A DNA stretch of 64,000 nt from Ectocarpus siliculosus. Lineage: Eukaryota > Sar > Phaeophyceae > Ectocarpales > Ectocarpaceae. Under the pieces are notes generated by a model. That model was not told the DNA's origin, made no database searches, and worked only from the letters and a program-made list of their open reading frames with translations. This document shows, piece by piece, positions 60,078 through 64,000 of this stretch (position 1 is its first letter; each line of letters starts with the position of its first letter). Location: positions 5,082,520-5,146,519 of the forward strand of contig FN649727.1 in NCBI GenBank assembly GCA_000310025.1, in the 5' to 3' direction. A program made the position numbers and the translations under genes.

Positions 60078-63000
60078 ATGTCTGCTGACTCTGCTAGCGA
60101 TCTAAAGGTGACTTGAACTTAAATAGAGAATCAATGTTGATGATATCTAACTGCTGTGGCTGCTGTGAATACGCTTCGAAAATTCCATGAAGAATATCAT
60201 TAAGGAATAATAAAAACACACACAGAAAGACTTCATCTGATGCACCTCCGAACGTCGCCGTTCGCATCCCCGCGGGCTAGCACCACCGCGCATCCCCACC
60301 CGACCTCTCTCAAACCTTCTGCACGGCAACAAACAAAGTATAGTTGCTGCGTAGCTTGATGCGTCGCCATGGCTCGATTGGTTCGTAGGCCCATCTTTTT
60401 TTCTCCTGCCCAGCATGTTGCCCACCACCCACCGACCGTTTAGTGCCGGACAAAGAGCCAGCTGGCCAGCGTGTTTCCATTTGGTGTGCAATTTCTGGGG
60501 GCTGAATCGTTCTAGAAAATGAATCGTTCGCCATCTGGATACATGCACAGACCCGATCAACCGACCAATCGACCGACACCTTTGTGTGGATGTTTCCATC
60601 AGGCTTTTGGAAATGTTGCCACATCTATACTGAAGTACTGAACAATCCTCCCAGAAACAATTTGAACTGCACTACAACGGCAATGTGCAGTTCGTATGTA
60701 GTGATGGTGGTATCCGAAAACTACACCAGTCCTGCCTGCCGTAGCATCTGTCGGCCTCGTCCGATACACAGCAGTGATTGAATAGTTCATGAGCTTGTTC
60801 AGAGCCAAAATTCCCTGACCGGGGTTGGCTGTGAAGCAGCAGCAGCCGTAGTCCACGCGCAGTCACCGAATAGCGATCTACTGACAGGAGTGTTGACCGA
60901 CCTCTGTTCTTGTTCTTTACCTGGTGCTATGCATGTAGGACAGATCGGATCCCTACAGATCGAGCTATTCAGCTCTTTCGGAGGGTATGTCCATCGTGAT
61001 CGGTAGGACTACCTGGTAGGTGATCTGTGTATGTTTGCCCCGAGGTGGTCTGAAAGACAAAGGCAGGTGATCTGAGTATATTTGCCCCGAGGTGGTCTAA
61101 AAGACAGAGGCAGGTGATCTGAGTGTGTTTGCGCCGAGGTGATCTGAAAGGCATGGGTGATCTGAGTATGCTTGCTCCCTGGTGATCTGAAGGACATAGG
61201 TGATCTCAGGTTGTTTGCTCCCTGGTGATCTGAAGGACATGGTGACTTGAGTATGTTTGGTTTGTGCTGATCTGAAGGACATAGGTGATCGGGGTATGTT
61301 TGCTCCGAAGTGGTCTGATATGAGTACCGTATATGACACAAGATAACACACCCCCTGGACCGATTTTCAAAGCTCGATTACTCCACGGCGAAGAGGATGC
61401 ATAAATGAAACAATACGTTTTCGAACAGCTCTCGACGAGACGGTTCCAACGCCGCCGTTTTCGGCGCTGTGACTCTTCCTGCTGTTGAGAAATCGAGCTT
61501 TGAAAATCGGCCAAGGGGGTGTGTTATCTTGTGTCATATACGGTATGTCTGCTCCGAGGTGACCTGAACGACATGGGTGGTAAGAGATTTTGTGCTCCCT
61601 GGTGATCAAAAGGACATGGGTGATTTGAGTATGTTTGCAATGTTTGGTTCCTACTGATCTGAAGTATAGGTGATCGGGGCATGTTTGCCCTAGGCGACCT
61701 GAAAGACGCAGGTGATCTGAGTATGTTTGCTCCCTGGCGATCTGAAGGACATAGGTGATCGGGGTATGTTTGCGCGAGGTGATCAGAAGGACAGAGGTGA
61801 TCTGAGTAAGTTTACTAGTGATCTAAAGACATGAGTTATCTGAGTGTGTCTGCTCCGAGGTGATCAGGAGGATATTAAGTGATCTGAGTATGTTTGCTCG
61901 CTGGTGATCTGAAGGACATCGATGATCGAGTATCTTCATCTTTGCTCCTGCTGATATGCAAGATGCACGTGAGCTAGCTCATGATGTGTCCTTATAAGCG
62001 TAATTTGTTGCGTAGTTTTTCTTCTACAAATTCGTCTTGAAAAACCTCCTTCACCATATGGTACAAGGCAGTTTGGCTTTTAAGGGACTCTCCCGAAATG
62101 TGCACACGCACGCCCCCCGAAACGTGCCGTTGTTCGACTCAACCCTGAGCATGAGAGCACCGCGATGTCGGTGAGAGGCTCCAGCCTCGGTACCTAGGCG
62201 CGTCTTCCCATACTGTATGAGCACTCCTCCCGCGGATCAAACAGGACACTGACGGTGCGGCACGGGTCCACGCACGAAGACGAGGGTGTTGCGACGCAAC
62301 CAGCAGTAAAACATGCGACCCACACATCCGTTAGATGATCATCTCTGTGTGCAGCCAACCAGCCTTGACACAGGGTCGACGTTGAACCAGCGTGCTCTTT
62401 TTTCGGGTTGGGTTTCCCCTTGCAGTACCCAGCTCCCTGCTGGCACGTTTCAAGATCTCAGCAGTTCGGAGTTCTTGTTCAGTTTGGTACCTGACAACAA
62501 CAACAACAACAACAACAGCAACGACAAAGAACTTGTCCAACATTTGTTCGTCTGCATTCGTGTCGCGGATCTGCATTGGTCATACAGGAGAAGGGTAACA
62601 CAGCCTTTGCTGCCAAGCGCTACGAGGAGGCCGAAGGCTTGTACTCCCAGGCTATCGCCATGCTCGGGTACGCGGGATGGAAGGCGGGAGGGGGATCAGA
62701 AAGCAGGGGGGGGGTGAGGAGATACCTTAGCGGAGACGAGGGTCGCTGGTACTTCCGTATCGTACAAGACCACTGTCGCATACCGACTGCTGTGCGAGTG
62801 TATCCTCCTTGAGCGCCGTCTTTCACAAGGAGCCAGCCACCTCGTGGTGTTAGGTCGTGTGCTGTTTGTACGTACTCGTTAACGGTTTTGTTTCTTTGTG
62901 TATCACCAATCAGGGAAGAAGCACCCCACACGCTATTCGGCAACCGGGCAGCGGCGAGGCTGGGCCTGGGGCTGCCGCAGCAAGCGCTGGAAGATGCTGA

Positions 63001-63647
63001 GGTTTGTTTTCTGACAGCAATGATACAGAGCCGCTTTGAAGGTACTGTCGTGCGCCGGTTTGCTTGCCCTGTGAACGTGGTGATACCCTTGTCAGTGACA
63101 GTGACGCGTGAGCCCCCCCCCACGTGCTATCCATCAACCCACTCTCAAACGGTCCGTCTGTGGTAGGTGCCAACACACACAGCCTATAGCTTTGGAAAGG
63201 CAAAGACAGAGGATAAGGCGACAAAACCTTCCCTTACATGAGTCCACTAAATAGCCCAACGACATGTGCTTCGTGTCCTACAAACCCGTTATTTGTCAAT
63301 GAAGAACACGTCGTAGTCTTATAATTTCTGTTTCGTGCACATGTGTATCTGTGAAGAGTTTTTTTGCCGCGCTCTGGTATCCACAGCAGGGTACCGGGGC
63401 ATGGCGCGCTATCCCACCTACCAACGCGGGTGCAAAAACACCCGAATAACTCCTTCATCCTCCCACTTCTTGCTCTTTTTGTTGTGGACACCCCGTTGGG
63501 ACGCTGCCTTATGAAGACGGCCATCAAGAAGGACGGGACGTGGCTCAAGGGGTACCACAGAAAGGCTTGCGCTCATCAGGCCATGGGAGAGAGAGGAGTC
63601 GCGCTCGAGACGTACCGGCACGCCCTCGACATCGAACCCAAGAACAA
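60078..63647 (+). CDS. Hop/STI1-like TPR co-chaperone, N-terminal part (continues beyond window)
   Basis: Exons 60078-60107, 62588-62667, 62914-63001 and 63517-63647 join in frame; the last ends phase 2 at a GTGAGT donor, so the gene continues past the window. The first exon is only MSADSASDLK, separated by a 2.5 kb intron from EKGNTAFAAKRYEEAEGLYS. This is followed by TLFGNRAAARLGLGLPQQAL and WLKGYHRKACAHQAMGERGV with ALETYRHALDIEPKNK. These are three tetratricopeptide repeats. The carboxylate-clamp residues that grip the C-terminal EEVD of Hsp70/Hsp90 are all present: Lys and Asn of KGN, Asn of GNR, Lys of LKG and Arg of HRK. N-terminal placement of this TPR module fits Hop/STI1, but other clamp-TPR proteins are possible because the rest is missing. 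Intron 1 is full of tandem repeats and holds a MITE. Confidence 0.85.
61017..61925. repeat. Minisatellite array (GGTGATCTGA...GTATGTTTGC units)
   Basis: Irregular tandem units of roughly 40 bp combine GGTGATCTGAGTATGTTTGC with a variable CTCCCTGGTGATCTGAAGGAC part. The array is interrupted by MITE copy 3 and lies within intron 1 of the TPR co-chaperone gene. Confidence 0.92.
61333..61537. mobile_element. Palindromic MITE, copy 3 (inside the minisatellite)
   Basis: About 205 bp from ATGACACAAGATAACACACC to its reverse complement. The inverted ends match nearly perfectly over ~50 bp (GACCGATTTTCAAAGCTCGATT / AATCGAGCTTTGAAAATCGG), and the match extends outward through TACCGTAT/ATACGGTA. It is the best preserved of the three copies. 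No coding capacity. Confidence 0.9.
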
Positions 63648-63848
63648 GTGAGTAGGAGCGTGAATCTCTCCCCTTAGATTTGTGCTATGTATTGATGTAT
63701 GATATATTTTCGTACGCCTCACCCTAGCGACCGACGGGTAGGTGGCCTGGGCGACAAAGGGGCCGTTTCGTTGGAGTCTATGGCGGGCTTCTTTTCCCCT
63801 GGCGGTGTACCCCTTGTACCGTTACTGTTTCTTTTGTCCATGCTTCGT

Positions 63849-63849
<1 letters not shown>

Positions 63850-63945
<96 letters not shown>

Positions 63946-63974
63946 TTCTTCCCCCCCTCTCTCTCTCTCTCTCT
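63850..63974. repeat. (CT)n microsatellite
   Basis: About 125 bp of CT repeats with a few T and C interruptions, in the intron after the last visible exon of the co-chaperone gene. Confidence 0.95.
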
Positions 63975-64000
63975 ATCATTCTCACAATCCCATTCTCCTT

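Overview
The window looks like nuclear DNA of a photosynthetic stramenopile, most likely a brown alga. Genes are cut into many short phase-consistent exons by GT-AG introns of about 0.3-2.5 kb. Two recognisable proteins (Mg-protoporphyrin IX methyltransferase and a methionine sulfoxide reductase) and one unknown protein carry a signal peptide followed by an ASAFAP-like Phe motif, the bipartite plastid presequence of algae with secondary red plastids. Genes alternate strand, which has been reported for the Ectocarpus genome. The species is inferred, not proven. All gene models were spliced by hand from frame, splice sites and family similarity.

Layout. 1-6,862 (-): membrane-anchored TPR protein with a long acidic tail that runs off the left edge. 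7,120-11,444 (+): complete tRNA dimethylallyltransferase in seven exons. 12,797-12,877 (+): tRNA-Leu(CAA). 15,307-17,698 (-): SAM-dependent methyltransferase of unknown substrate. 17,997-22,211 (+): complete seven-exon chlM. 23,538-26,748 (-): complete six-exon plastid MsrA. 27,023-29,052 (+): unrecognised four-exon gene. 31,259-31,414 (-): last exon of an unknown Cys-x-x-Cys protein. 36,579-36,651 (-): tRNA-Arg(ACG). From about 34 to 51 kb the window is repeat-rich: inverted repeats, an assembly gap, a degenerate Ty3/gypsy-type element, a decayed tyrosine recombinase, a second gypsy integrase remnant and a pair of ~0.55 kb direct repeats. 48,775-49,444 (+) is a possible plastid-targeted unknown. 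52,030-54,479 (+) is a zinc-ribbon repeat protein. 56,414-59,743 (-) is a manganese superoxide dismutase. 60,078 to the right edge (+) is a Hop/STI1-like TPR co-chaperone.

Four gene pairs are head-to-head with only about 260-335 bp between start codons (TPR/IPT, methyltransferase/chlM, msrA/unknown, SOD/TPR co-chaperone), so shared bidirectional promoters are likely. Convergent partners are separated by 1.3-4 kb.

The most unusual object is the element at 38.2-42.2 kb. An intact gypsy-type integrase frame follows, on the same strand, a frameshifted ORF in which the ordered motifs of a cytosine-5 DNA methyltransferase can be recognised, with no reverse transcriptase visible between them. A ~0.2 kb-arm inverted repeat sits at its upstream end. 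Other notable items are three copies of a ~210 bp palindromic MITE, two of which lie inside introns, and two GC-AG introns with the same AAG|GCAAGG donor.
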